NCBI RefSeq assembly: GCF_963855985.1
Contig: NC_087117.1
Span: forward strand, 2,863,001-2,927,000
From: Ostrinia nubilalis
Taxonomy: Eukaryota > Arthropoda > Insecta > Lepidoptera > Crambidae
Reading direction: 5' to 3'
Length of the DNA: 64,000 bases
In this document: in pieces, positions 19,801 to 29,189 of the stretch
Layout: each line of letters opens with the position of its first letter
Position numbering within the stretch: the first letter of the stretch is position 1
Made by a program: the position numbers and the translations under genes
Notes under the pieces: model-generated
The model's input: only the letters and a program-made list of their open reading frames with translations
Told to the model about the DNA's origin: nothing
Databases searched by the model: none

Positions 19801-21885
19801 CCTGTCATTGAGTTTGGTGGGACAGTTCAGCGTGGGTCATCTATACTATGACGTCTCACAGTGCGCGTGGACGCACAGGGTGACACACGAACCAATCACA
19901 GAGCTCTATTCAACGCTGCGCGTTCGATTTGCTGCTTCACTTAAGCAAGTATCGTTTGTGAATACGGGCGTGTGATTAGTTCGTGTGTCATCCTGTGCGT
20001 CCACGCGCACCGTGAGACCTCATAGTAATGTTTGTGAAAACGGGCGTTGTAACCAGAGAATCTATTCTTGCTGTCATTAATCTCTCTTCTGTCGCTATGT
20101 CATTATGTCCCAAGTAGCATTCGGGGTTCTATATAGTATGTCTAGTCGTTCACATGTACTCCACAAGCTGTGTATGTCAGCTGTATACGAGCTGTATAGC
20201 TTGCTATAATGCTTTTATAGAACCAGTTTGGGCACAAATTAGACAGCCTTAAGTTCACTATAATGCTCTTAGTCAGACGGCTGACTAAAGGATTGTTGTT
20301 GATAGATAGGAGTATTATAACACCAACAATCGTATAAAAGTATAACTCTACACTAGGCTACACTCCTATAAGTCCCTTAGACAGGTATAGGTGTAATTAT
20401 ATGCAATAATACAGCTTATACATCACGAGTGAACTGTACTAATGCTTTAAGTACACATTGGAACTAAATGTGAACTCTTAAATGGAGTAAAATGCTACTT
20501 GGGGTGGTTAAGGGCGCTAATTTTAACATTAGATGATCATGTTTTCTAACCTCCAGGATGTTCTCTCCTTATCTTCCCGAGCGATTTTCACATGGTGACC
20601 GGGTCGCGATACTGGGAGGCTCTCGGGCGCACTCGTGCCTTCGAGAACCAGCTGTGGGTTGCTTTAGTGGGCCCCGCGCGTGACCCCGACACCGAGTATA
20701 AGTCCTGGGGACATTCTATGCTCGTTGACCCCTGGGGCACCATCAAGGCGGAACTGGACGAGAATGTTGGGATGATACTGGAAGACATCGGTAAGTAGCG
20801 TTAGATGTTTAGTACCACTAAAGTCCGGTCGCCGAGCAGATAGAATTTCGTACAATGACCCCAAGCTACCCATCCTTAGCATCATCATTTCAGTCATAGG
20901 ACGTCCAATGCTGAACATAGGCCTCCCCTAATGATTTCCACAAAAGCTGGTTGGTAGCGGCCTGCATCCTGCGCCTTCCTGCTTTTATGAGGTCGTCGGT
21001 TTACTTTGTGGGTGGACGTCCTACGCTGCGCTTTCCGGTACGTGGCCTCCACTCCACCTTGCTGCCCCATCGGCCGTCAGTTCTGCGTACTACGTGCCCT
21101 GCCCATTGCCACTTCAACTTGCTAATCCGTCGGGCTATGTCAACGACTTCAGTTCGTTTACGGATCTCCTGATTTCTGATTCGATCTCGTAAAGAAACAC
21201 CGAGCATAGCTCTCTCAAGGTAATACTTGTAGGGTATAGTCTGGTCGCCGAGCACGTAGAATTTTGTCCAATGACCCCAAGCTACCCATCCTTATCGCTC
21301 GCGCGTAATTATATTGCTGTCGCGCCCGCACACTCACTGCGGGCGCCCGTCGCACAGTCGCGACAGCAATATAATGGGGATGTTGCCTGGGTCAAAAAGC
21401 AAGAGTTTTAATTAGTCCGTCAGTTAACTTATCAAAAAATACTCTACTCGTATTTTTCACTTTTTCAAACTAATGAAAATTTAAAGAGATAAAGCGCCCC
21501 AAAGTTCATAAGAAGAGGCCCGTGACGTCAACGCTTGCTTAAAAATGCCGCACGTTGTGACGTCGTGCGCAACTTCAACGCACCATAACTATGTAATTAT
21601 TTGTTAGATTGACAAATAAAATTATACGTGTCCAATATTTTTTGATATTAAACATTACGGACTAAAAAATTTTTTTTAGGCAACTAGCCTATTACGCGCT
21701 AGCGATAAGGATGGGTAGTTTGGGGTCATTGGACAACATTTTACGTGCTCGGAGACCGGGCTTTAGGTATACTTAGTAATTTTCTTTTTACAGACTTTAA
21801 TGTCGTGGAGGAAGTGAGAAAACAATGGCCTGTAAGGGCCCAGAGAAGGACAGACGTATACAACACCGTGCGGAAGTTTTCATGA
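13803..21885 (+). CDS. Nitrilase-superfamily amidase, omega-amidase (NIT2)-like, 279 aa
   Basis: Exons: 13803-13827, 14217-14360, 16062-16145, 16886-16977, 18196-18364, 20557-20790 and 21794-21885. Phases are consistent and the sum is 840 nt ending in TGA. The length fits the NIT2 family (about 276 aa). The catalytic triad is visible: Glu in VALPEC, Lys in ARHRK at the exon 4/5 join, Cys in GLGICFD. C-terminal landmarks are TGSRYWE, AFENQLWVALVG and SWGHSMLVDPWG. NIT2-type enzymes hydrolyse alpha-ketoglutaramate and alpha-ketosuccinamate in cytosol or mitochondria; the exact substrate here is inference. Exon 1 is only 25 nt (MAFSKLIP-G), chosen because its GTAAG donor leaves the required phase. 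The intron 16146-16885 coincides with a transposon. Exon 3 and exon 6 each have an extra, broken copy upstream. If the transposon is not spliced, the gene is dead. Confidence 0.75.
14099..14192. mobile_element. 94-bp palindromic MITE ending beside a splice acceptor
   Basis: Inverted repeats start TGCCCGTTTTCACCATCAAT. TAA flanks it (14096-14098, 14193-14195). A second copy at 30700-30818 is flanked by TTA, so the family has 3-bp TWA duplications (Harbinger-like). It ends only 24 bp before exon 2 of the nitrilase-like gene. Confidence 0.8.
14639..15155. mobile_element. 517-bp inverted-repeat element, copy 1
   Basis: Terminal repeats of about 37 bp (TACACTCATCATCAAATAAA, then CGCACC). It is colinear over its length with the copy at 44398-44917, including the internal words CATGGTGCCCCAA and CTCTGGATCCTTCTAAAGAC. 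There is no ORF, so it is non-autonomous. Confidence 0.8.
15175..15262 (+). mobile_element. RTE-type LINE 3' tail
   Basis: Short piece ending in CAGCAGTGGACGTCATTTGG-CTGAAACGAAGGAACGAA, the tail shared with 34311-34456 and 30861-30980. Confidence 0.75.
15909..15994 (+). pseudogene. Duplicate of nitrilase exon 3, no usable donor
   Basis: Repeats DWEEVPSGEACRALSEAAAE-GVCVVGG of exon 3 (16062-16145) almost perfectly, with an acceptor (ACATAG) in the right phase. Its 3' end diverges after GGC GGC and no GT in phase 1 follows; the frame stops at TAG soon after. The two copies lie 153 bp apart, a recent tandem duplication. Confidence 0.75.
16149..16889. mobile_element. 741-bp TA-flanked DNA transposon inside nitrilase coding frame
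   Basis: The left end TAGCCTGACCAGGAACATAA is matched by its reverse complement at the right end (at least 27 bp), with TA on both sides (16147-16148, 16890-16891). Removing the element and one TA would join GTG GGT GGT ACC GTG CCC GAG, an uninterrupted VGGTVPE. Left-end GTATAG and right-end GGTCAG can act as donor and acceptor of a 740-nt intron that keeps frame. No transposase ORF. Confidence 0.85.
17006..17140. mobile_element. MITE, family 'GGCTGGGTTGCACCA', copy 1
   Basis: Inverted ends GGCTGGGTTGCACCATCTTA and its partner, flanked by TTA (17003-17005, 17141-17143). Other copies: 33715-33841 and 37801-37918. Shared interior: CTCCATACAAAAA-CACCGGTTATCG. The TWA duplication suggests a Harbinger-like origin. 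Confidence 0.8.
17766..17938. mobile_element. MITE shared with 19672-19852 (inverted)
   Basis: This piece (TATAGATGACCCACGCTGAA ... TATTTTGGAACTATAG) recurs in the opposite orientation at about 19672-19852, both inside introns of the nitrilase-like gene. The interior GGCGCCCCACTGTCAATGTC is shared. Confidence 0.75.
18383..18672. mobile_element. Element with CAGGGTGTCCCAAAAA ends
   Basis: Left CAGGATGTCCCAAAAA and right TTTTTGGGACACCCTG are inverted repeats about 290 bp apart. A fragment of the same end lies at about 32358-32375. The interior resembles part of 39290-39770. Confidence 0.6.
19314..19448. mobile_element. 135-bp MITE with TAA duplication and a paralogous empty site
   Basis: The ends TGCTGCGTTTACACTGCGCG and TGTAAAAGCAGCA are inverted; TAA flanks both sides (19311-19313, 19449-19451). 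The duplicated genomic segment at about 20510-20530 reads GCTAATTTTAACATTAGATG without the insert. That supplies a natural empty site. Confidence 0.85.
19487..19596 (+). pseudogene. Truncated duplicate of nitrilase exon 6
   Basis: From the GTCCAG acceptor to GTGGCCCCG it repeats exon 6 (20557 onward) including FPSDFHMVTGSRYWE and AFENQLWVAL. It is then cut by a 'CGTATTCACAAAC' MITE and runs into a stop. It belongs to a segmental duplication of about 19240-19596 with about 20050-20670. Confidence 0.8.
20109..20504. mobile_element. 396-bp inverted-repeat element (CCCAAGTAGCATT ends)
   Basis: The left end CCCAAGTAGCATTCGGGG and right end AATGCTACTTGGGG are inverted repeats. The paralogous segment at about 19280-19300 lacks it (CTATGTCGTTAAGTGGTTAAGG), so it inserted after the segmental duplication. 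Confidence 0.75.
20880..21232 (-). mobile_element. RTE-type LINE tail (minus), inside a palindromic MITE
   Basis: The minus strand encodes AMLGVSLRDRIRNQEIRKRT, then KLKWQWAGHVVRRTDGRWG, then GRPPTK, as in RTE reverse transcriptases, ending in GATGATG at 20880. It cuts a 'GCACGTAGAATTTTGTCC' element after its left arm (20818-20879). Confidence 0.8.
21233..21770. mobile_element. Palindromic MITE carrying a nested 'TTAGTCCGTC' element
   Basis: Two arms of the 'GCACGTAGAATTTTGTCC' family (21233-21374 and about 21692-21770) are separated by about 315 bp that belongs to the 'TTAGTCCGTC' family also seen at 9727-10213. Confidence 0.75.
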
Positions 21886-21919
21886 AGAATAGTTTCGTTT
21901 ATAAATTTCGGATATTTTT

Positions 21920-21925
21920 AATAAA
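21920..21925 (+). terminator. Poly(A) signal of the nitrilase-like gene
   Basis: AATAAA 35 bp after the stop codon, followed by T-rich sequence. Confidence 0.6.
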
Positions 21926-22446
21926 ATTTTGACTTGTTCATCTCAAGCGGCATTTTTTACTTTAAATAAGTACCTAATCTGAAAATTAGTTTCATTTTTA
22001 TTTTTTGTGCATATGGGGGCGCCTGTCATCAAAATAATTACCTACTTTCAAATGAATCTGGCTAAAAAAATTAGGTTCTGAGGGCCTAGTGTGAGTTTTC
22101 AATGACATTAAATGTATGACGGATTGTACAGCGCCCCTAGCGGGAAACGGTCAAAACTATAATATTCATACATTTTTTACTCACACCCAGCCCACTGGTG
22201 AAGGTTAGGAAAGTCTTCATGGACCTTGACTTTGACCATCTTCGAAACTTTGGTAAATTATTTTGATGACAGGGAGCGTCCCATGTGCGCAAAAATGTAA
22301 CTAATTTCAGACTATCGGAATTTGGGTGTCACAAACTAATTGACGCTGACTGTACGTAAATAATTTAAAATCATCTTTTACCACAACATCAATTTATTGC
22401 TTCCAAATTAAGGCATTTACATAATCTCTATTTACTTTCAATATTA

Positions 22447-22643
22447 TAGATCGTTTCATCCACGAAGACGCGCCCACCATTCTTCCGCTAATGTTTGAGT
22501 GTTATCGGTACACGCTAAATGATCCATGAGTGCACACGCACACTACAATAATGACGCTCGGATTGCTCGGATCACACTCCCCGCACCCCGCGCGACCGAG
22601 ACCAAATATTGGTGGGGCGCGTCCGAGTGGATGAAACGATCTA
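22447..22643. mobile_element. 'TAGATCGTT' MITE copy 3 (inverted)
   Basis: Full-length copy of the family at 3590-3788 in the opposite orientation, with both TAGATCGTTTCATCCACGAA-type ends. Confidence 0.85.
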
Positions 22644-22941
22644 TAAAATAGTCAGTAGTACATAGGTAAGTACTTATTATGTAACAATACACTAAGAGGA
22701 ATATTATGCAGGCTGGTAAGAAAAATATTTTAAATAATACTTATTAATATAGAAAAATGCCAACAAACAAAATTTATATAAAAACTACGACTACTAAAAA
22801 CTACGTTTACAGCACCTTGTCATATTTTTATGTGAGATTTTATGTACAAGCTATGTTTATACATTAATAATCAATAATTTATATAATTTTGTGATGAAAT
22901 GTAACAATTTTTAATGGTCTTTTGATGGCTTAGATATTATT

Positions 22942-23107
22942 ATCAAAGGGATCGTAACCGTATCAACTCGGAGGAGGTCAGTATTCTTTGTATGAAATTC
23001 CATACTGTAACACATATTTATCCGTAGTAGTTACACCGTAACGTAAACGCCTCGCTTCGCGGTTGACAGCGCGCAAAAGGCGATACGATTTACCGAGTAC
23101 CTATCTA
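22942..23107. mobile_element. Element, family 'AACCGTATCAACTCG', target of the LINE
   Basis: This piece (ATCGTAACCGTATCAACTCG ... GTTGACAGCGCG-AAAAGGCGATACG) matches, in inverse orientation, 34675-35205. The LINE at 23108 landed next to its right end. Confidence 0.65.
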
Positions 23108-23276
23108 GGAGTTCCGTTCGCGAGTGTCAGTGGCTACACGTGTTTCTGGAATTCTAGCGTATTTTTTTGTAATTTCACTGTTCATTTTTACAGAAATCCA
23201 ATCCTAAGCTCAATTATCAATAAAACAACGGTGGTGGTAATTTAACTTGATCTTTCCTTGGTAAGTACCTAGCAGA

Positions 23277-24698
23277 ATGGAGGTGATTCCTCCCGATCCG
23301 CCTGATCCTCCAGATCAGGCCGCCGCTATGGAGCTTTCCCCGCCTTTATTTTCCCAAACGGCGACCAAACGCCGTCTTGTAGACACGGTAGTTGATACCG
23401 AGCCGGCCAAGAGGACGAATACAGATGGATCAATTACTCAAAATAGCCAATTGATGTACACTCACCCCTCACTTGTAATAGCCCCAAAAACATATAGTGA
23501 CGAAGACAAAGGACCTTTCTTAGTTCACGTTTCCCATGTAGAATCGGAACCCTCTTCTCCAGCCTACATTCAACCCATGAGGTTTGGTAAATTTTTAGTA
23601 ACCAATAAAATTCAAGGCATCATCTTGGACGGCGTCACGAAAATCGGCAGAAACAAGATTTCTGTACAATTCATTTCAGCCAGTGCAGCAAATAACTTCC
23701 TGAACAATGAAATTCTGCCCATGTATAAATATGTTGCTTCCATCCCCACTTATAATGTGACCCGCATGGGCCTCATTAGGAACATTCCAACTGACTGGTC
23801 AATGGACGAACTAGCAGAATCTTTAACAACCCCCGACGGTTGTGGTATACTTTTAAAGGCTCGTCGGCTAAACAGAAAACTGGTTAGGGAGGATAATCAA
23901 ACATCGTGGGTCCCCACACAATCAGTGGTAGTGACATTCAAGGGACAAGTCCTGCCACAAAGAGTCTTCTGCTGCCATAATTCAATTCCGGTTGAGACAT
24001 ACCAATTGCCGACAATCCAATGCCTCAACTGCTGTCGTTTTGGACACATCAAGACGCAATGTAGGTCTAAACCTAGGTGCTATCGTTGCTCCCAACCACA
24101 CACGGCAGAGGAATGTAATACCACAGAAGCCAAAGCCACCTGCATCAATTGTTTAGGTTCCCACTTTGCAACAAACAAATCATGCCCTGAGCACTCTCGT
24201 CAAAAGGCTATTAAGGTAACAATGTCTCAGGATAACATCTCATACTCCCAGGCCTCCTCTCAGTTTCCTCCTGTCCGCACATCATATGCGGACATTACAA
24301 AATCACCATCCTCCCATCAAACCAGCAGCTACGCTTCTCAACCTTCCCAACCTCACTCCTCACGCCCCAACCAAACCGTCTCATACCGAAAGACCATTCC
24401 CCGAACATCCCGCCCTCATGCACCGTTATATAAGGGTTACGACAAGCAGGCACACCAAGCCATAATTGGCAATTGTGCCTCCTCCCTACCTAATGGTTGT
24501 GCCTTGAACGGTGACTCTTCTCCTTCCCTGGGAGAGGATAACCTTTTGCAGATGGTTCTATCTCTCATCATCCATATTGTTTCTGGTCGTAATACCGCCC
24601 TACCGCCCAACGTTGCGCAAATGCTTTCCCAAATCTCACAGTTAAACTACAATAATAATGGACAAGGAGGTGGTTCAGTGGAACTGCCAAAGTATTAG
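23277..24698 (+). CDS. LINE ORF1, RNA-binding protein with CCHC knuckles
   Basis: 473 aa. Three zinc knuckles start near residue 249: CLNCCRFGHIKTQC, CYRCSQPHTAEEC and CINCLGSHFATNKSC (the last with a long final spacer). They are preceded by an esterase-less, RRM-like region of about 150 residues and followed by a Ser/Pro/Gln-rich stretch. In I-like LINEs this protein coats the element RNA and accompanies it to the nucleus. The start is the ATG at 23277, 169 nt from the element's 5' end. The last 41 nt overlap ORF2 in another frame. Assignment as ORF1p is firm from the knuckles and context; the RRM-like reading is tentative. Confidence 0.9.
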   Translation: MEVIPPDPPDPPDQAAAMELSPPLFSQTATKRRLVDTVVDTEPAKRTNTDGSITQNSQLMYTHPSLVIAPKTYSDEDKGPFLVHVSHVESEPSSPAYIQPMRFGKFLVTNKIQGIILDGVTKIGRNKISVQFISASAANNFLNNEILPMYKYVASIPTYNVTRMGLIRNIPTDWSMDELAESLTTPDGCGILLKARRLNRKLVREDNQTSWVPTQSVVVTFKGQVLPQRVFCCHNSIPVETYQLPTIQCLNCCRFGHIKTQCRSKPRCYRCSQPHTAEECNTTEAKATCINCLGSHFATNKSCPEHSRQKAIKVTMSQDNISYSQASSQFPPVRTSYADITKSPSSHQTSSYASQPSQPHSSRPNQTVSYRKTIPRTSRPHAPLYKGYDKQAHQAIIGNCASSLPNGCALNGDSSPSLGEDNLLQMVLSLIIHIVSGRNTALPPNVAQMLSQISQLNYNNNGQGGGSVELPKY

Positions 24699-27600
24699 AC
24701 GCAAAAAACATGATTTAACTTATCTTATCAATAAATATTCACCATCAGTCCTAGCTATCTCGGAGACGTGGCTGGTTCCTGGTTCACATTTCCGTGTATC
24801 GGGATATGCATGCCTCCGGGATGATAGGAATGATGGCTACGCGGGAAGTGCCTTACTTGTAAGACGCTTCCTTCCTTATAATCAACTCCCCCTTCCTTCG
24901 CATAGCCAAGACATTAATGTCGTGGCTATGCGAATATTTGATATCTCCCTTTTATCCGTTTACATTCCCCGACCTAACGCTTCCTCCATCAATGAATTGC
25001 GCTCTGCTATTTTATCTGTTCCTCCTCCCGTTATCATCTTAGGTGACCTAAATGCGCACCACGTTTTATGGGGCTCCTACCATTCCGACTCTCCAGGTTC
25101 ATTGCTCCTAGACCTTTTGGATGAACTAGACCTTTGTATTTTGAATAATGGCTGTCCAACAAGAAGATGTGCCCCTACACAAAATCCAGCGTCTGCTGTT
25201 GATGTGTCATTCTGTTCACCAAATTTGACTTCACTCTGTTCTTGGAAAGTTTTAAACAGCACGCTCGGTAGTGATCATTTCCCCATTTTAGTATCTTTGC
25301 CTAACAATAACCCCCCAATAAATCGACCACCTCCCCTCTTAAAATATAATTTAAATAAAGCTGACTGGCTTGCCTATCATGCATCAGTCAACGAAAAATT
25401 AAAGAATTTACCTTCTGTAAATAATGTTAATTCCCTTTCAGTATACTGTGATTTTGTGAACACATTAAAAACATCAGCAGATGATCACATACCTTTGAAA
25501 AATCCGTCTCGGAAAATATCACCTCCTTGGTGGGATTCTGAATGTACAGCCAGTGTCCAAAAACGAAAGGAATCTGAAAAAAGGTACAACCGTTCAATGA
25601 CCATGGAGAATTACATCCTTTACCAAAAAATTGCTGCACAAACTAGAAAGTTTTTAGCCAAAAAAAAAAAGAAGGGATGGATCAGTTTTTGTGAGAGTAT
25701 GTCTCCAAGGACCCCTTCCTCAATTGTCTGGAAACAAATCAAAAGATACCGCACTTCCTTAATCCCTATAAATGCCCCGTCAAACAACCCTACAGCTTGG
25801 CTAAATGATTTTGCAGACAAACTGGCCCCTCCTTTTGTTCCTTTTATGGATAATCTTCCTTCAACAAGTTGTTTTCTCCCCCAATCAAATAATCTTGATG
25901 GTCCCTTTTCCTTAGAAGAACTTTTATCAGCTCTTGACGGCTTAAAAGATTCATCTCCTGGAGCAGATGGAATCCCTTATTCTTTTATTATTAAATCCCC
26001 GGCTAGTGCTAAACTTTTCTTTCTTAATTTATTAAATTCGTTTTTTGATCAAGGTACTCTACCGGAAGCTTGGAAACAACAAATTGTAATCCCCATTCCC
26101 AAACCAGGAAAAGAACCTTTAGATCATAATTCTTATCGTCCCATAGCCCTTTCTTCCGTGCTCCTTAAAATAATGGAACACATGCTTAAAAATCGTTTGG
26201 AATGGTTCTTGGAATCAAATAATATTTTGGCGAAATCCCAATTTGGCTTCCGCAAAGGTTATAGTACTCTAGACAGTTTAAGTATTTTAACGACGGATAT
26301 TCGCGTAGCTTTTAAAAACAAGGAGTACCTCGTTGGGGTCTTCTTAGACATTGCCTCTGCGTACGATAATGTGTTACTCCCAATACTCAGGCAAAAATTG
26401 CTCTATCTGAGTATCCCGGAGAAACTGGTTCGTCTCATCTGCAACACATTGATGTCAAGATCAATAGCAGTGAGATACCAAGACTCTCTAGTTCCCCGTT
26501 TTGTCTGGAAAGGGCTTCCGCAAGGATCCGTACTCAGCCCTCTACTTTACAGCATTTACACATACGACCTTAGTAGAACTGTAGAATCTTTTTGCAGCAT
26601 CCTTCAGTACGCAGATGACATTGCCCTCTATTATTCATCCAAATCTATATCCGAAACAAGTTCGCGCCTAAACACTGCTCTGGAATATCTCAATGCCTGG
26701 ATGACAAACCATGGATTATCCATTTCAGTCCCAAAATGTAGTTGCGTCACCTTCACCCGTAAACGTAATACACCAGAGGTAGATATAACACTGAACGGTG
26801 ATAGCGTTCCTTGTAACAACCAAGTGAAGTTCCTAGGCATAATTTTAGACTCCCGGTTGTCTGGCATCCCTCATTTCAATTACATCCTTGGTAAGGCCGA
26901 AAAAGGGCTAAATATCCTCCGGGCCCTTTCAGGCACCTGGTGGGGTGCCCATCCATACTCACAGAAATTACTTTACAACGCTATTGTCCGCAGCCACTTC
27001 GATTATGCCTCATTTCTTTTGGACCCCTGTAATAAAGCTGCTCTCGAAAAACTTAATAAAACTCAGTCGAAGTGTCTACGCATTATACTGGGAGCTATGA
27101 AATCTTCGCCTATTAATGCTCTGCAAATTGAATGTGTGGAACCTCCCCTATATTTGCGTAGACAATACCTAAGCGACCGGTTTTACGTAAAAACTTCTCA
27201 AAATTCCAATCACCCTCTGCATGAAAAACTGGCTCTCCTCTCTTCACTGAGTAGCTCTGACCCCTCTCAGAGTTCACCTTGTGTTTTGTTGAGTTACAGA
27301 AAATTTACCCGCCTCCCTACTCCAATTGAGAAAATTCCATTGAATCCTCTTTTCAGCAATAGCTATGATTCCCTTCTTTTCAATCCCTCAATAATCCTCA
27401 ACTTTGGCATATCTAAGGACTCGTGCTCAGCTGGTCAGGAATTCATTAATATTGTCTCTGAGCACTGGCAAGGTTGGTTAAAAATTTACACTGATGCCTC
27501 CAAGCTGGACGAAGGTGGATGCACTGGCGCAGCAGTCTGGATACCTGCATACAGAATAGCACTAAGCTTTAAGTGTCCTCCAGTTACATCAGTCTTCACA

Positions 27601-28344
27601 GGAGAATCAGTCGCTATACTAGAAGCTATTCGTTACTCTATCTCACACCGTCTTAATAACACCTTGATCTTTACTGATTCTCTGAGCTGCCTCCAATCTA
27701 TTTTAGCCAATCCATTTAAATCCAAAACTAAATTCCCCATCGTTTTCAAAATTAGAGAAGCCCTTTTTGAGTGTAAACAGCTCGGTTTAAATGTCACTTT
27801 AGCCTGGATCCCAAGTCACCGAGGTATCCCTGGCAATGAAACTGTAGATTCATGTGCTAAAAACGCTATATCCACAGGTTCACTGGATCACTACAGATTA
27901 TTTGCTCATGATGTCTCTTCGCTCCCACGTAAACACCTGTTCAAGTCGTGGAATACTCACTGGGTTAACTCCAAGAGATACGTAGGCAGATATTATGCTG
28001 ATATCCAACAGGATATTCCCTCAAGACCCTGGTTTTTCAAGCACCGCCACTTACCAAAAAGAACAGTGTCCATTATCTGTCGCCTGCGTATAGGTCACGC
28101 GTGCACCCCTGTACACCTCGCAAAAATGCGGATCAAGGATAGCTCCATATGCGAATGCGGCTTGGATGAAGGAACAGCTAATCACATCTTTTTCAACTGC
28201 CCCAAAATTGACCATTCGTTGTATGACTTCCTTCCCAAAAAATTCCCTTTTCCAACTAACCTTAAATGTGTCCTTAACTTTACTAATCCCCATACTTTGA
28301 AATCTCTAGTTAAATTCATTAACATTAATAAAATTAATTTGTAA
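24658..28344 (+). CDS. LINE ORF2, endonuclease / reverse transcriptase / RNase H
   Basis: 1228 aa, intact. An AP-endonuclease-like domain covers residues 1 to about 215 (VQWNCQS, SETWL, GDLNAHH with D130, SDHFPIL with D206/H207). The reverse transcriptase shows LDIASAYDNV, GLPQGSVLSPLL and the catalytic YADD at 651-654. RNase H begins at IYTDAS near 944 and continues with FTDSLSCLQS and WIPSHRGIPGNE. A C-terminal CCHC-like motif follows (CECGLDEG--NHIFFNC). All expected catalytic motifs are present, so the protein could support target-primed reverse transcription. It overlaps ORF1 by 41 nt in the +1 frame, which suggests reinitiation or a similar coupled mechanism of translation. Confidence 0.94.
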   Translation: MDKEVVQWNCQSIRRKKHDLTYLINKYSPSVLAISETWLVPGSHFRVSGYACLRDDRNDGYAGSALLVRRFLPYNQLPLPSHSQDINVVAMRIFDISLLSVYIPRPNASSINELRSAILSVPPPVIILGDLNAHHVLWGSYHSDSPGSLLLDLLDELDLCILNNGCPTRRCAPTQNPASAVDVSFCSPNLTSLCSWKVLNSTLGSDHFPILVSLPNNNPPINRPPPLLKYNLNKADWLAYHASVNEKLKNLPSVNNVNSLSVYCDFVNTLKTSADDHIPLKNPSRKISPPWWDSECTASVQKRKESEKRYNRSMTMENYILYQKIAAQTRKFLAKKKKKGWISFCESMSPRTPSSIVWKQIKRYRTSLIPINAPSNNPTAWLNDFADKLAPPFVPFMDNLPSTSCFLPQSNNLDGPFSLEELLSALDGLKDSSPGADGIPYSFIIKSPASAKLFFLNLLNSFFDQGTLPEAWKQQIVIPIPKPGKEPLDHNSYRPIALSSVLLKIMEHMLKNRLEWFLESNNILAKSQFGFRKGYSTLDSLSILTTDIRVAFKNKEYLVGVFLDIASAYDNVLLPILRQKLLYLSIPEKLVRLICNTLMSRSIAVRYQDSLVPRFVWKGLPQGSVLSPLLYSIYTYDLSRTVESFCSILQYADDIALYYSSKSISETSSRLNTALEYLNAWMTNHGLSISVPKCSCVTFTRKRNTPEVDITLNGDSVPCNNQVKFLGIILDSRLSGIPHFNYILGKAEKGLNILRALSGTWWGAHPYSQKLLYNAIVRSHFDYASFLLDPCNKAALEKLNKTQSKCLRIILGAMKSSPINALQIECVEPPLYLRRQYLSDRFYVKTSQNSNHPLHEKLALLSSLSSSDPSQSSPCVLLSYRKFTRLPTPIEKIPLNPLFSNSYDSLLFNPSIILNFGISKDSCSAGQEFINIVSEHWQGWLKIYTDASKLDEGGCTGAAVWIPAYRIALSFKCPPVTSVFTGESVAILEAIRYSISHRLNNTLIFTDSLSCLQSILANPFKSKTKFPIVFKIREALFECKQLGLNVTLAWIPSHRGIPGNETVDSCAKNAISTGSLDHYRLFAHDVSSLPRKHLFKSWNTHWVNSKRYVGRYYADIQQDIPSRPWFFKHRHLPKRTVSIICRLRIGHACTPVHLAKMRIKDSSICECGLDEGTANHIFFNCPKIDHSLYDFLPKKFPFPTNLKCVLNFTNPHTLKSLVKFININKINL

Positions 28345-28724
28345 CCTTTTGTAACAAGCAAGAGTTGGCAGTAAAACTTTTTCCAAACTAAACCTCCCCA
28401 TTTGTGTTCACTCCTATGTGTTATTTTTATGTATTGTGTTGTCTTATTTGTGATGTCTCTTTGTTTTAGGTATTTTGCTTAGCATACCTTTGAATTTAAA
28501 TTTCTCAAAAAACATTGTGTAAAAGCTGCGCACGTGATATTGGCGGAACAGTGTGCCTTGTGGCGAAAATACACAAGTTCATCGCCATTAATAAAAGAAG
28601 AAGAAGAAGAAGAGTACCTATCTATCAAAAAGACAATTTTCGCGTCCAAATACACCTTTACATTGAGATTTATGTAATCTAAAAGTAACTATGTACAAAT
28701 TTTAGTCACAAAACGTTGACCATT

Positions 28725-28730
28725 TTTATT
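28725..28730 (-). terminator. Candidate poly(A) signal of the minus-strand ZAD gene
   Basis: TTTATT on the plus strand (AATAAA on the minus) about 460 bp beyond the stop at 29190. The MITE 28985-29158 would then lie in the 3' UTR. Confidence 0.35.
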
Positions 28731-28984
28731 GCACTATTTTAAATAAGGTAAGGCCAATGTTAAACCAAACATAATATTCAAATCATAATATGCAGGCAAA
28801 ATATATGTCTTTTTTGCTCATGCTTAAAATATTACATGAGCGAGAGAGACGAAATGTGCTGTAGATTCAATTCAACCTACAGCATACTGACAAATATCCT
28901 CAATTGAGCCCTATATCATAGAACTCAAAGTTCAATATCCAACGAATCATAATCTGAGATCGTTTCAAGTTCAAAACTTTTAGC

Positions 28985-29158
28985 CTAGGCGCAGACCGCC
29001 GACTTTTAGTTGGCCGATAGAGTTGTGCCCGATTCTAATTTGTATGAAGAATCGGCCGATACCAAATCGGTGTAATGTGCGCACTTTCATACATGTCCAT
29101 ACTGATTAACAGCCCGACCCGACTATCGGCCAACTAAAAATCGGTGGTCTGCGCCTAG
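28985..29158. mobile_element. MITE, family 'CTAGGCGCAGACC', copy 1
   Basis: Ends CTAGGCGCAGACCGCCGAC and its reverse complement, with the interior GGGCTGTTAAT shared with copies at about 30543-30690 and about 55995-56335. It begins 31 bp past the stop codon of the minus-strand ZAD gene. Confidence 0.8.
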
Positions 29159-29189
29159 ACTTAATACTCCATTCGGTTAACTTCCAAAG

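Larger units (their letters stand above)
23108..28611 (+). mobile_element. Full-length I-like non-LTR retrotransposon (LINE)
   Basis: 5504 bp bounded by the 13-bp target duplication GAGTACCTATCTA (23095-23107 and 28612-28624) and ending in (GAA)n. It carries a 168-bp 5' UTR, two overlapping intact ORFs and a 3' UTR. Three CCHC knuckles in ORF1, and an apurinic endonuclease, reverse transcriptase and RNase H in ORF2, place it in the jockey/I supergroup. RNase H favours the I-like side over jockey proper. The absence of stops or frameshifts and the clean duplication suggest a young insertion. Confidence 0.92.
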
